Of a stretch of DNA of 64,000 nt, positions 51,683-60,883 are shown piece by piece. Position numbers and translations under genes: made by a program. The notes under the pieces were generated by a model that worked only from the letters and a program-made list of their open reading frames with translations, had not been told where the DNA came from and searched no databases. The stretch comes from Streptomyces sp. NBC_01439 (GTDB lineage Bacteria > Actinomycetota > Actinomycetes > Streptomycetales > Streptomycetaceae): the NCBI RefSeq assembly GCF_036227605.1, contig NZ_CP109487.1, positions 930,001 to 994,000 on the forward strand, read 5' to 3'. Positions within the stretch are counted from its first letter, which is position 1. The number at the start of each line of letters is the position of its first letter.

Positions 51683-52851
51683 CCGAACACGTGCACGGCA
51701 CCGTCGACGCCCGGTTCGCACGCGTGCGTGAGGTCCTGGCCGAGCACCTCTCCTCCGGACTCGATCTCGGCTTCGGGTTCTGTGCTTACCACCGGGGCGA
51801 GGTGGTTGCCGACCTGTGGGGTGGACACTCCGACGCGGACCGGCGAGCGACCTGGGGCCCGGACACGTTGCTGCCCCTCGCTTCCATCACCAAGGCGGTG
51901 CTGAGCACTGCCCTGTGGCGATTGGCGGCGCTCGGGCACGTGGACGTGGATGCGCCCGTGAGCCGCTATTGGCCTGAGTTCGCGTCCCACGGGAAGTCGT
52001 GCATCACGATTGCCACCGTGCTGTCCCACCGCGCAGGCATACCGGCCTTTGCAGATCCGGTGAGCCTGAAGGACGAGCTGGAACGGTGGCGCGTGTTACG
52101 GAAGCTGGAAGGTCTGACCCCGCTGTGGACGCCCGGCGAGGCCCACGGGTACCACGCCGTCGTCTTCGGCTTCCTCATCTGTGAACTCATCCGCCGCATC
52201 ACCGGCAATGCTGCGAGCGAGGCGGTTCACCGACGGGTCGCGGGCCCGCTCGCCCTCGATCTCCACATGCGGCTCGGCCCTGACGAGACCGGAAGGCTCG
52301 CCCGGATATTCCCGGCCGCATCTCCCCCACCGGCTACGGTGCCCGTCCCCCTGAAGGAGTACGCCGACGGACTCACGGACAGGGACTCCCTCCTCTACCG
52401 GGCGACCTTCGGCTCGTCCGCCATGACCCCCGACGACGTGAACAATCCGGCATACCACCGCCTCGAGCGCCCGGCTGCCTACGGCACCGCCCGTGCTGTC
52501 GCCAAGTTGTTCGCGGCCCTGTCGTCCGACATCCCCGAGGGCCGGCTGCTCACCAGAGGATGGCTGCAGAGGGCGACGGCCGAACGGTCGTCGGGGTTGG
52601 ACGAGGTCTTTCGTCTGCACACGCGCTGGGCCACGGGGTTCATGTTGCCGGGAGGCCCGTTGTGGCCGGACTTCGGACGTCCCGCCTTCGGTCATATCGG
52701 AGCCACCGGGGCATTGGCGTTCGGCGACCCGGAACGGGAGTTCTCCTTCGCCTTCCTGCCGAACAAGATGAAGAGCCTCTACGAGGTTCCGGACCACCGT
52801 GCGCAGAGATTGACCCGCACCTGCTACGAAGCACTCGATCGCGTTCCATAG
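51679..52851 (+). CDS. Class-C beta-lactamase/EstB-like serine hydrolase
   Basis: The 390-aa protein carries SITK (S69-K72) and HGYHAVVFGF (Y158), the SxxK and Tyr motif pair of EstB/LovD-type enzymes, with a C-terminal FGHIGATGALAFGDP block. LovD-type relatives transfer acyl groups from carrier proteins, and EstB types hydrolyse esters. Since the pathway lacks a thioesterase, this enzyme may act on a bound or free ester intermediate, edit intermediates or confer self-resistance. ATG 51679 overlaps the P450 end (ATGA). No signal peptide, so cytoplasmic. Confidence 0.88.
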   Translation: MTEHVHGTVDARFARVREVLAEHLSSGLDLGFGFCAYHRGEVVADLWGGHSDADRRATWGPDTLLPLASITKAVLSTALWRLAALGHVDVDAPVSRYWPEFASHGKSCITIATVLSHRAGIPAFADPVSLKDELERWRVLRKLEGLTPLWTPGEAHGYHAVVFGFLICELIRRITGNAASEAVHRRVAGPLALDLHMRLGPDETGRLARIFPAASPPPATVPVPLKEYADGLTDRDSLLYRATFGSSAMTPDDVNNPAYHRLERPAAYGTARAVAKLFAALSSDIPEGRLLTRGWLQRATAERSSGLDEVFRLHTRWATGFMLPGGPLWPDFGRPAFGHIGATGALAFGDPEREFSFAFLPNKMKSLYEVPDHRAQRLTRTCYEALDRVP

Positions 52852-52894
52852 CCGAGGCGAGGCAGGACCGGGGGCAGGAGAGGCCGGCTCCTGA

Positions 52895-52950
52895 CCTCTC
52901 CTGTCCCGCCTCTCCTGTCCCGCCTCTCCTCTCCCGCCTCTCCTGTCCTG
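52895..52950. repeat. Four 14-bp tandem repeats after the operon
   Basis: CCTCTCCTGTCCCG units at 52895, 52909, 52923 and 52937 are nearly identical (one or two changes). The top strand is almost all pyrimidine and lies between the operon end and the convergent WYL gene. It may act as a transcriptional end region or simply be slippage-prone. Confidence 0.8.
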
Positions 52951-53007
52951 CCTCATGTGAGCGCGATCACGGGCCGGTTCGCCCCCGGGCGGACGCGTCG
53001 GCCGGTG

Positions 53008-54003
53008 TCACGCACGCGCGTCGGCCCGGGGGATGTCGACGTCGATACGGCCCCTCACACGGCGGGCCGCCTCGGCGAGTTCGGGCGGGCTCTCGACGGT
53101 GAACCGGCAGCCGAAGGTGACGAGGAAGCCGATGAGCCCCGACCACGACCAGGCCCCCATCCGTATCCGGGTGATCCGCTCGTCGACCGCTTCAAAACTC
53201 GCCGCGCCCGGGGCCCACTTGGCCACCAGCGCCGCAGGGCACTCCATCAGGACGGTGCCCCAGCAGGGCCAGGTGTCCGAGGTGTCTCCGCGGTCGGGCT
53301 GGCTCTGGACGAAGCGGGTGGCGTCGGCGCCGTCCCTCTCGGGGACTTCGCGCTGAGCGAAGCGCCAGCCGGTGGGGGCCGGCTGTTCGATCCGGTCGAG
53401 CCGGTAGGCGCGCCAGGAGCACTCGCGCTGGTCGTAGCCGACCAAGTACCAGCGTCCCGACCAGACGACGAGCCGGTGGGGTTCGGCGAGGACCTCGCTG
53501 CCGTCCACCTCGTCGACCTCGATGGGCCGGTAGGTGAACCGCACGAGTTCCCGCTCCTGCGCGGCGGCGCTCAGCTGTGCCACCAGTCCGGGGTCGACCT
53601 GGGGCGGGGCCAGCTCCCAGGCGTTCTCGATCTGTTCGATGGAGAAGGTCGCGAGGCGGCGGGAGAGATGGGGCGGCAGGAGTTCCCTGATGGAGTTCAG
53701 GGCGCGCTTGGTGGCGTCACCCATGCCGGCCACGGAGTCGGGCGCCGTCTGGAGGGACAGCGCGATGGCGATGGCCTGCTCATCGTCGACTATCAGCGGA
53801 GGAAGACGCGCCCCGCGGGACAGCCGGTAGTAGCCGGAGGGGCCCTTCGTCGCCGTAACGGGGTAGCCCAGTTCGCGGAGCCGGTTGATGTCGCGGCGGA
53901 CGGTTCGCGCAGACACCCCCAGGCGCTCGGCCAGCCCGTCGCCGGTCCACTCCTTCTGTGCCTGAAGCAGGCCGAGGAGCTCCAGTGTGCGGTTGGCGAT
54001 CAA
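53008..54003 (-). CDS. WYL-domain transcriptional regulator
   Basis: The 331-aa protein has an N-terminal helix-turn-helix (LAERLGVSARTVRRDINRLRELGYPV) followed by the SGYYRLSRGARLPPL hinge and a WYL domain (RWYLVGYDQRECSWRAYRLDRI). WYL domains bind nucleic acid or small ligands to tune DNA binding. TTG 54003 is the start supported by GGAGGG at seven bases. It is divergent from the exporter gene, which it probably controls, and follows the biosynthetic operon in convergent orientation. Confidence 0.9.
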   Translation of the reverse strand: MIANRTLELLGLLQAQKEWTGDGLAERLGVSARTVRRDINRLRELGYPVTATKGPSGYYRLSRGARLPPLIVDDEQAIAIALSLQTAPDSVAGMGDATKRALNSIRELLPPHLSRRLATFSIEQIENAWELAPPQVDPGLVAQLSAAAQERELVRFTYRPIEVDEVDGSEVLAEPHRLVVWSGRWYLVGYDQRECSWRAYRLDRIEQPAPTGWRFAQREVPERDGADATRFVQSQPDRGDTSDTWPCWGTVLMECPAALVAKWAPGAASFEAVDERITRIRMGAWSWSGLIGFLVTFGCRFTVESPPELAEAARRVRGRIDVDIPRADARA

Positions 54004-54161
54004 GAATTGCCCTCCGATTGCGATCGGTAGAGGTCAGCACGTGTCCTCTTCTCCTGCGATGGTGCCTCTGCTCCGGGGGCGGCGCACGCCCCCTCCCGCT
54101 CCGGTGTTTCGCCCCCGGCGTTCCACCGGGTGCGTTGCATCGAGAAGATCGGAAGAACGCA

Positions 54162-55817
54162 GTGTCTGAAAATCCAACGCGATCCTCACCTGCCCGTCGG
54201 GACGCTTGGCTGGGTTTGGTCGCGATTTCCCTCGGTGTGTCGCTGGTGGTCGTCGACTTCACCATCGTCAACGTGGTGATGCCCCCCATCATCGACGACC
54301 TGAAGATCTCCGCGTTGGGCGCCCAGTGGGTCCAAGAGTCCTACGCGATCATCCTGGCAGCCCTGCTGCTGCTGATCGGGCGCCTGTCGGACATCGTGGG
54401 GGCACGCCGTCTGTTCGTCGTCGGCACCGTGGTCTTCGGGCTGGCGAGCATCGCCGCGGCGGTGGCGCCCTCCGGGCAGTTCCTGATCGTCAGCCGGTTC
54501 GCCCAGGGCGTCGGCGGCGCGATCGTCATGCCGACGTCGCTGGCGCTGCTCAACATGACCTTCCGGGGGCGCGACCGCGGCAAGGCGTTCGCCATCTGGG
54601 GGTCCACGATCGGTGCGGCCGCGGCGGTCGGACCGCTGTTGGGCGGCTGGCTCGCCGCGTACTCCTGGCGGTGGGCGTTCGGCATCAACGTCTTCGTCGT
54701 GGTTCTGATCCTCGCGGGCATCATGCGGTTCCTCCAGCCGTCCTCCCGGCAGCCGGGCAAGGTCGACGTCGGCGGCGGACTGCTGTCGGTGCTGGGCCTC
54801 GGACTCCTCGCCTTCGGTCTGGTCGAGGGCCGCAACTACGGTTGGTGGGAAGCCCGCAAGGGCTTCGGCCCCTTCGGTGACGGGGTGAACCTGTCGGTCG
54901 TCCCGGTCGCCCTGGCCGTCTCCGTGATCGGCCTCGCGCTCTTCCTCCGGCTGCAGGTCCGACTGACGCGCGCGAACGGCACGGCACCGCTGATGGACAC
55001 CTCACTGTTCGGCATCAAGTCCTTCAGCACGGGCAACATCGCGACGCTGATCATCGCGCTGGCCGAGTTCGGCATCCTCGCCGTACTGCCCTTGTGGCTC
55101 CAGTACACCCTGGGGTACTCCGTACTCCAGACCGGCCTGATGGTCTTCGTCGTCGCAGTCGGCAGCTTCTTCGCGAGCGGTGCCAGCTTCGGCATGGCCC
55201 AGAAGACCGGCCCCGTCGGCCTGGTCCGCATCGGCCTGGTGCTCGAAGCGCTCGGCCTGCTGATGTTCGGCCTGCTCGCGAGCAGCGACTCCCAGTGGTG
55301 GGTCATCGGCATCGCCCTGTTCCTGTACGGCATGGGGGTCGGCTTCGCCACCGCGCAGGTCACCGGCGTCGTCCTGGCGGACGTACCGCCGCAGCAGGCC
55401 GGCCAGGGCTCCGGAATCCAGAGCGCCGCGCGTCAGCTCGGCTCCGCGCTCGGCATCGCGATCCTGACGTCGACGTTCTTCACGGCGCTGGACTCCGACC
55501 TGTCCGAGCGGCTCGCCCAGCAAGGAACGCCCGACGCCGCCGAGCTGTCCTCGGCGGTCTCCGACAGCGCGGGCGCGATGATCTCCGGGCTGAGCCGGCA
55601 CCCCGGGACGGCCGCGGCCGCCGACGCCGCCCGGGACGCCATGTCCTACGGGGTCCAGATCAACGGCTACACCTGCGCCGCGCTGCTGGTGCTCGGAATG
55701 CTCGCGACCTTCCTGATCCCCCAACGCAAGCCGGACGCCCCGCAGTGGGGCGGACAGGACGCTTCCGACGGGGCGCCGGAAGCCGGCGCCGACCTCCAGC
55801 AGGCGCCCGCCTCCTAG
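54162..55817 (+). CDS. EmrB/QacA-type 14-helix MFS exporter
   Basis: The 551-aa protein is a DHA2 drug:H+ antiporter with 14 hydrophobic helices. It shows LVVVDFTIVNVVMPPI, the motif A loop GRLSDIVGARRLFVVG and the motif C-like AVGPLLGGWLAAYSWRW. GTG 54162 has GGAAG at six bases. It lies 1.3 kb past the biosynthetic operon and next to a WYL regulator, so it may export the product of that operon, but this link is positional only. Broad export of other compounds is equally possible. Confidence 0.9.
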   Translation: MSENPTRSSPARRDAWLGLVAISLGVSLVVVDFTIVNVVMPPIIDDLKISALGAQWVQESYAIILAALLLLIGRLSDIVGARRLFVVGTVVFGLASIAAAVAPSGQFLIVSRFAQGVGGAIVMPTSLALLNMTFRGRDRGKAFAIWGSTIGAAAAVGPLLGGWLAAYSWRWAFGINVFVVVLILAGIMRFLQPSSRQPGKVDVGGGLLSVLGLGLLAFGLVEGRNYGWWEARKGFGPFGDGVNLSVVPVALAVSVIGLALFLRLQVRLTRANGTAPLMDTSLFGIKSFSTGNIATLIIALAEFGILAVLPLWLQYTLGYSVLQTGLMVFVVAVGSFFASGASFGMAQKTGPVGLVRIGLVLEALGLLMFGLLASSDSQWWVIGIALFLYGMGVGFATAQVTGVVLADVPPQQAGQGSGIQSAARQLGSALGIAILTSTFFTALDSDLSERLAQQGTPDAAELSSAVSDSAGAMISGLSRHPGTAAAADAARDAMSYGVQINGYTCAALLVLGMLATFLIPQRKPDAPQWGGQDASDGAPEAGADLQQAPAS

Positions 55818-55945
55818 CGTCCTGAGTCCGGAATACCGGTTCTTGACGTCGGATAATCCCGGCCAGTGCCGGGGCGCGACGAACAAGGACGTCGCGGGGC
55901 CGGGTGGGAAGGGCGCCCTCGGCCTCGATCCGTAGGGTTCGACCC

Positions 55946-56845
55946 ATGGACTTCCCTCGTATCGATGCCGACCTGCTCGATCAGTGGTGTTCGCACCACC
56001 TCGGATCGAGGATCGTGGCCGAGCGCTTCCGGAGCGGCCGGCTTTCGGCCGTGATCGGTGCCGTACTCGCCGATGGTCGAAAGGTCGTCATCAAGGTTCG
56101 AAAGCCGGCCGCCCGCCTCGAAGGCTGCTTCGCCGTACAGAGTCTGCTGCACGCTTCCGGATATCCGGCTCCCGAGCCGATCCTCGCACCCACTCCACTC
56201 GGGGGGTGGACCGCCAGTGTCGAAGCACTGGTCGAGGGAGGGGATGAACTCCCCTCTTCGGGGCGGGATCCGGGGCCGTTCGCGTCGGCTCTCGAAGCGC
56301 TCGTGCGCACCGCCCGTCCGTTGGCCGCCGGTGTTGACCTCGAACCGAAGCCGTCGTGGAACCGCTGGGACCATGACGAGCCCGGGGCGTGGGCGACCGC
56401 CGAGGACGTCGAGCGGCCCTTCCACTCGGTGACGGGCCCGGACTGGCTCGAACGGGCCGGGCGAGCTGCGCGCGAACGGATCGCTTGCTGGCGGGCGCCG
56501 AAGGTCATCGGCCACGGCGACTGGTTCCGGGAGAACTTCCGCTGGCGCGGCGAAGAGCTCCACGTCGCGTACGACTGGGACAGTGCGATCACGGAGACGG
56601 AGGCGGTGATCGTGGGGATCGCCGCGGCCTATGTGGCTCCTTCCGTGGCGGAGTCGGCGGCGTTCCTCGCGGCGTACCAGGAAGTGGCCGGCCGCCGGTT
56701 CGAACGTGATGAGCTCGAAGTGAGCTGGGCGACCGGCCTTTGGCTGCGGGGGTGGAAGTCCAAGCGGCAGGTGGTGACCGGCGAACCGATACGGTCGCTG
56801 TCCGAGGACGAGGCGATCCGGCTGTCCGCCCTCGCCGGGCTCTGA
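55946..56845 (+). CDS. Aminoglycoside phosphotransferase-like kinase
   Basis: The 299-aa protein is of the APH/choline-kinase fold: VIGHGDWFRENFRW gives the catalytic HGDxxxxN and YDWDSAITE gives the Mg-binding Asp. The N-terminal lysine is found in KVVIKVRKPA. It phosphorylates a hydroxyl group of a small molecule, or acts in resistance; the substrate is unknown. AGGG is nine bases before ATG 55946. It could modify the cluster product or an imported antibiotic; this is speculation. Confidence 0.85.
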   Translation: MDFPRIDADLLDQWCSHHLGSRIVAERFRSGRLSAVIGAVLADGRKVVIKVRKPAARLEGCFAVQSLLHASGYPAPEPILAPTPLGGWTASVEALVEGGDELPSSGRDPGPFASALEALVRTARPLAAGVDLEPKPSWNRWDHDEPGAWATAEDVERPFHSVTGPDWLERAGRAARERIACWRAPKVIGHGDWFRENFRWRGEELHVAYDWDSAITETEAVIVGIAAAYVAPSVAESAAFLAAYQEVAGRRFERDELEVSWATGLWLRGWKSKRQVVTGEPIRSLSEDEAIRLSALAGL

Positions 56846-56853
56846 GCGCCACA

Positions 56854-57174
56854 GTGCACTGGCGGCGGCTGTTCCGGCACGGACCCCGGCCGCCCCTCCC
56901 CGCCCTCGCCCGAGAGGCGCCGATCGACGGCCTGCGAGGGGCGCTGGACCGGCGCGGCGCACCCGCTCTGCAGACCGGAAGCCGAGCTCGACCGGTTCCG
57001 CTGGCTCATGGCCGGGGCCCCGGCGGCTTCGAACTGCGGGCCTCGGCCCCGGGTTCCTTCTTCGGGTGGGTCCGGTGGGTCCGGCGCCCCTTCGCTGCAT
57101 CCGCCCAGGAGGTGGTGCGCGCCCTGGTGCGGGAACAGGACGCCGCCGTTCTCACCAAGGGCTCCGTACCCTGA
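56854..57174 (+). pseudogene. Short coding remnant with a probable frameshift
   Basis: One frame opens with VHWRRLFRHGPRPPLPALA and ends with a credible helical tail (FAASAQEVVRALVREQDAAV). The middle reads better in another frame (PEAELDRFRWLMAGAP). This suggests a decayed gene with at least two indels. The 3' end overlaps the convergent membrane protein gene by 23 bp. Function unknown. Confidence 0.35.
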
Positions 57175-57814
57175 CGCCGAGGGCGCGGACGCGGTCCTGG
57201 GCCTGCGGGTCGAGCTTCAGCAACAGGTCCTCGCCGACGACTCCGTCGCGCCGCCAGATGGTGCAGAGGGTCTCCAGACCTGCTTCGGCGACCTCCGGCT
57301 CCGCGTCGGCCGAGGTCTGCACCAGGGCTTCGACGACCGGCCTGCCCTGCAGTCCCGCGACCGCCCGTGCCATCCGGGCCCGCTGCTCCGCCGGGACGGC
57401 CGGGTCGGCGAGCGAACGCAGCACGTCCGCCGTGTCGCGGGCGTCCTGGCAGGGCAGCACCCACAGCAGGTACACGAGTTGTGCGCCGAGCACGATCAGG
57501 TACTGCAGTGGCACGAGCAGGGCCACGGGCAGCAGCAGGGCCAGGGGCAGCACGATCAGCCAGCCGCCCCGGATCCGCGAGGCGCTGCCGGTCGGCGGCT
57601 CGAACCGTCGACCGGCCAGGAGGACGAGCACGAACATGGTCACGACCGTCAGGAGCGGCACCACGATCAGCCCCGCTCCCAGCCCCGCTCCGAACGACGC
57701 CCAGAAGGGATCGTCGCCCAGAACGGGCAGCACCAGGGCCGCGGCCAGCCAGCCGAGAGCGGCGGTCATGACGTAGCGCTGTAGGCAGTCCCACAGCCAC
57801 CTTCCCGTACTCAT
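57152..57814 (-). CDS. Membrane protein with C-terminal HEAT-like repeats
   Basis: The 220-aa product has three or four hydrophobic helices (AALGWLAAALVLPVL, GAGLIVVPLLTVVTMFVLVLLAG and others) in the first 130 residues. A soluble helical tail follows (ADPAVPAEQRARMARAVAGL, ADAEPEVAEAGLETLCTIW) that looks like one or two HEAT repeats. GAGG is eight bases before ATG 57814. It could be a protein-binding membrane anchor; no family recognised. Confidence 0.7.
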   Translation of the reverse strand: MSTGRWLWDCLQRYVMTAALGWLAAALVLPVLGDDPFWASFGAGLGAGLIVVPLLTVVTMFVLVLLAGRRFEPPTGSASRIRGGWLIVLPLALLLPVALLVPLQYLIVLGAQLVYLLWVLPCQDARDTADVLRSLADPAVPAEQRARMARAVAGLQGRPVVEALVQTSADAEPEVAEAGLETLCTIWRRDGVVGEDLLLKLDPQAQDRVRALGVRVRSPW

Positions 57815-58038
57815 GGCGGCTTCCTCATCTCAGCAGCTCTTCGTGCAGGTGCCACTGCCCCGCGTCCGGTCGTCACGGTCCTTGTATAGGAGGCCTTCGA
57901 CACCGTCGGGGGCATCGTAGCCACTGGTGTGGACCCTTCTGTCGTGTGCCCGGCCTCTTGCCCTCCGGCCAGTTGGCCGCCGCCGGTCCGCGAGCGGAGC
58001 CGAAGGCGGTCGCGTACCGCATGGACACCGTCAGCTCG

Positions 58039-58230
58039 TCAGCACCCGTCGCCGAGGTTGATCCCCGCCGCGGCGGCCGAGTGCACGACGTACGGCTGGA
58101 TCAGTTCCATCGGGATCGCCAGAACGTTGAACCAGACGGTGATACCGGCGACGAGGCCCGGCCAGCTCTCCCCGAGCCGGCGGCCGTACCGTCCGCGCAG
58201 CCGCCGTGCGAGCAGCACGCACACGCCCAC
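58039..58230 (-). pseudogene. 3' remnant of a membrane protein gene
   Basis: The frame encodes a convincing membrane-protein tail (GESWPGLVAGITVWFNVLAIPMELIQPYV) ending in GINLGDGC. Upstream it continues for a few credible residues (LVPCSRAGLGLAAVGVCVLLA) until an in-frame stop, with no ribosome site. The 5' part seems lost. The 564-bp stretch 57815-58378 has no other supported gene. Confidence 0.35.
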
Positions 58231-58378
58231 CGCCGCCAGCCCGAGGCCCGCACGCGAGCAGGGGACGAGCCGTCAGGGGCGCCCCGGTCCGGTCTCCGCG
58301 AGGGTCTCGCTTGACTGGTGGTCGGCACGACATGTAGGGAGAGGCTGTTCATCGCGCAAGGTGTGAAACGGGGGACAT

Positions 58379-60421
58379 GTGAAGCCGCTCGAAACGGGTG
58401 ATCCCACCTCGCTCGGCGATGGCCGCTACCGGCTGGTGGGACGGCTCGGCCAGGGGGGCATGGGCGTGGTCTACCTGGGCCGCTCCCGGTCCGGCCGTGC
58501 GGTCGCCGTCAAGGTCGTACGTCCCGAGCTGAGCACCGAGCCCGGGTTCCGGCGCAGGTTCGCCGACGAAGTCGCGGCCGCGCGGCGGGTCGGAGGCTTC
58601 CACACCGCGCCAGTGGTCGACGCCGACCCAGAGGGGGAGCCGGCCTGGCTGGTGACGGCCTTCGTGCCCGGTCCCACCCTGCAAGCGGTACTGGCGCGCG
58701 TCGGATCGCTGCCCCTGGACACGCTCACGGTGCTGGCCGCCGGCCTGGCCGAGGCACTCGAGGCGATCCACCGAGCAGGGGTCATCCACCGCGATCTCAA
58801 GCCCGCGAACATCATCGTCGCGGAGGACGGACCGCGTGTCATCGATTTCGGCATCGCGCGCGCACTGGACGGTACGTCCCTGACCCAGACCGGCCTGCAG
58901 GTCGGCACGCCGGGATTCCTGGCACCCGAGCAGCTCACCGGCGGTGGCGTGCTCACCCCCGCGGTCGACATGTTCGCTCTGGGGGTGGTGCTCACCCAGG
59001 CGGCGGGCGGCGCCCCCTTCGGCGACGGCCCGTCCGCGGCCAGGCACTACAAGGTGGTCTACGAGGAGCCGGACCTGACCGCGGTGCCCGGTGAACTCCG
59101 CGCAGCCATCGGCGCCTGCCTGTCCAAGGACCCGGCGGCACGGCCCACACCGGCCGCCTTCCTCGGTACCCTCACCGTCCGCCACCCGGATCACGGCTCC
59201 TGGCTGCCGGAGGCGGCGACGCAGTTGCTGCCGTCCCCGGAACCGGCGGCGCGTCCCACCACGCCGGACAGCCCGTCGGACAGCCCGTCGGACACCGCGC
59301 AGGAACTCCCGGTCCCGGACACCGCACCGCCCGCCGTCGCGGAGCCCCGTACCGATCAGTCGCGCACCGTGACGGGGCCCGCGGCGCGCCTCTCCCCCGC
59401 CCCCGCGCAGGTGCCGCAGGCGGTTCCGGGGAAGCCCCGGCGTCACCGCGGCGCGGTGGTGGCGGCGTTGCTCGTGACGTCGCTCGCAGCCGTCGGCCTG
59501 TTCGTGTGGCAGCCCTGGAAGGACTCGGACAAGGACAGTTCCAAGCCCGGCGCGGCCACGCCCACCGGATCCGCCCCGGCCCCTGCCCCGTTCCCGGCCG
59601 ATCCCCTGCTGATCCGGCAGGACACCGCCCCGGGCTGGCCCGGAACGTGCAACGGCGTCATCGCCCGCCGGGACGCCGCCTCGGAGAAGCCCGTGCAGCT
59701 CATCGCCGGGGGCGCGGGCACGTGCGACACCCTGCCCCAGTGGTCCCCCGACCGCAGGTCGTTCGCGTTCACCCGCAGCACTTCCGAGGGCGCGGCCGTC
59801 TGGACCGCCCACGCCGACGGTTCGAACGCGCGGCGGATCGCCTCCGTCGCCAACGGCAGGGTGTCCTGGTCTCCGGACGGCAGCCGGCTGGCCGTGCTGC
59901 GCATGAAGGACGGCGTACAGCAGCTGTTCGTGGTCGGCGTCGCCGACGGTGCGGCCCGCCAGCTCACGTCGGGCGGGGGCCAGGTCGAGGATCCCGCGTG
60001 GTCGCCGGACGGCAAGAGCATCGCGGTCTGTCTCCAGACGGGGCCCGGGAACTGGCAGATCCACGTGGTCGACCCCGCCGACCCGAACCGGGCCCCACAG
60101 CAGGTGACCCACCTGCCCCATCCGGCACTCGACCCGGTGTGGTCACCCGACGGCACCACGTTCGCCTACACGGCGGGGACGTACGGCACGGGCACTCAGG
60201 GCGACATCCGCCTCGTGGATGCCGACGGCAGTGACGATCGTGAACTGGTCGCCACCAGCGCCCATGAAATGGACCCCGCCTGGTCCGCCGACGGCGCCTG
60301 GGTGGCGTTCGTCCGCGGTCCGTACGAGAAGCCCGCGATCTGGGCCGTGCGCACGGACAAGACCAGCGAGCGCCCGCTCACCACCGGCGCCACCACCGAG
60401 GGACATCCGGCCTGGCACTGA
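58379..60421 (+). CDS. Receptor Ser/Thr kinase with extracellular beta-propeller
   Basis: The 680-aa protein has an N-terminal Pkn-type kinase (18-275; GQGGMGVVYLG, VAVKVV, HRDLKPANIIV, DFGIAR). A Pro/Ser/Thr-rich linker (285-355) and one membrane helix (VVAALLVTSLAAVGLFVW) follow, then an extracellular TolB-like beta-propeller (440-680) with repeated WSPDG or WSADG blades. It should sense an external ligand or wall state and phosphorylate cytosolic targets. GTG 58379 has GGGGGA five bases upstream. The usual PASTA repeats are replaced by the propeller. Confidence 0.92.
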   Translation: MKPLETGDPTSLGDGRYRLVGRLGQGGMGVVYLGRSRSGRAVAVKVVRPELSTEPGFRRRFADEVAAARRVGGFHTAPVVDADPEGEPAWLVTAFVPGPTLQAVLARVGSLPLDTLTVLAAGLAEALEAIHRAGVIHRDLKPANIIVAEDGPRVIDFGIARALDGTSLTQTGLQVGTPGFLAPEQLTGGGVLTPAVDMFALGVVLTQAAGGAPFGDGPSAARHYKVVYEEPDLTAVPGELRAAIGACLSKDPAARPTPAAFLGTLTVRHPDHGSWLPEAATQLLPSPEPAARPTTPDSPSDSPSDTAQELPVPDTAPPAVAEPRTDQSRTVTGPAARLSPAPAQVPQAVPGKPRRHRGAVVAALLVTSLAAVGLFVWQPWKDSDKDSSKPGAATPTGSAPAPAPFPADPLLIRQDTAPGWPGTCNGVIARRDAASEKPVQLIAGGAGTCDTLPQWSPDRRSFAFTRSTSEGAAVWTAHADGSNARRIASVANGRVSWSPDGSRLAVLRMKDGVQQLFVVGVADGAARQLTSGGGQVEDPAWSPDGKSIAVCLQTGPGNWQIHVVDPADPNRAPQQVTHLPHPALDPVWSPDGTTFAYTAGTYGTGTQGDIRLVDADGSDDRELVATSAHEMDPAWSADGAWVAFVRGPYEKPAIWAVRTDKTSERPLTTGATTEGHPAWH

Positions 60422-60883
60422 CTCTCATCGGCGGCGGAGGACCGGGTACCGGAGGCCGGAGGGAAGTATCCGGATCGTGGCCGGACCCGCGCGGTTCCCG
60501 ACAGCGGCCAGCGACCGGTGGTCTTCAACGACCAGATCGGCCTCGCCGCCGTCTGACCCCTACCCCAACTACCCCAACGCCGCGCCCGGCCTCTGACCGG
60601 AGATAGCCTCCGGTGCGGGCGGCCCGCGGCCCCTGCGGGGCGTACGCCTTCGACGCGAGCAACATCTGCGCCGGCGGATTCGAACGCCTCGGGCCGCAAG
60701 GTGCGCAGCTCGCCGCGGGCCTGTGTCCTGTCGGTACGCTGCGCCCGTGCCGCCCCGCCGCCGCCGATCAGCCGCCCACGCAGGGCTCGGCCGCCCCGTT
60801 CGGGCAGGGCTCCCCGTCGTCCAGCGGGGGCGGGAGAGGAAGGCCGTCCTCAGGAGCCGGACCCAGGGCGAGCCCGGCCAGGG
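60422..60883. other. Convergent intergenic region without a gene
   Basis: The 462 bp between the kinase gene and the convergent acyl-CoA ligase gene show only short open frames in all directions with no ribosome sites. A weak GC-rich inverted repeat lies near 60628-60645 and may be a terminator. I see nothing else. Confidence 0.6.

Noticed and set aside
60660..60700. GGCGGATTCGAACGCC looks like a tRNA T-arm
   Set aside because: No matching acceptor, D or anticodon arms could be built around it. A chance resemblance is more likely.
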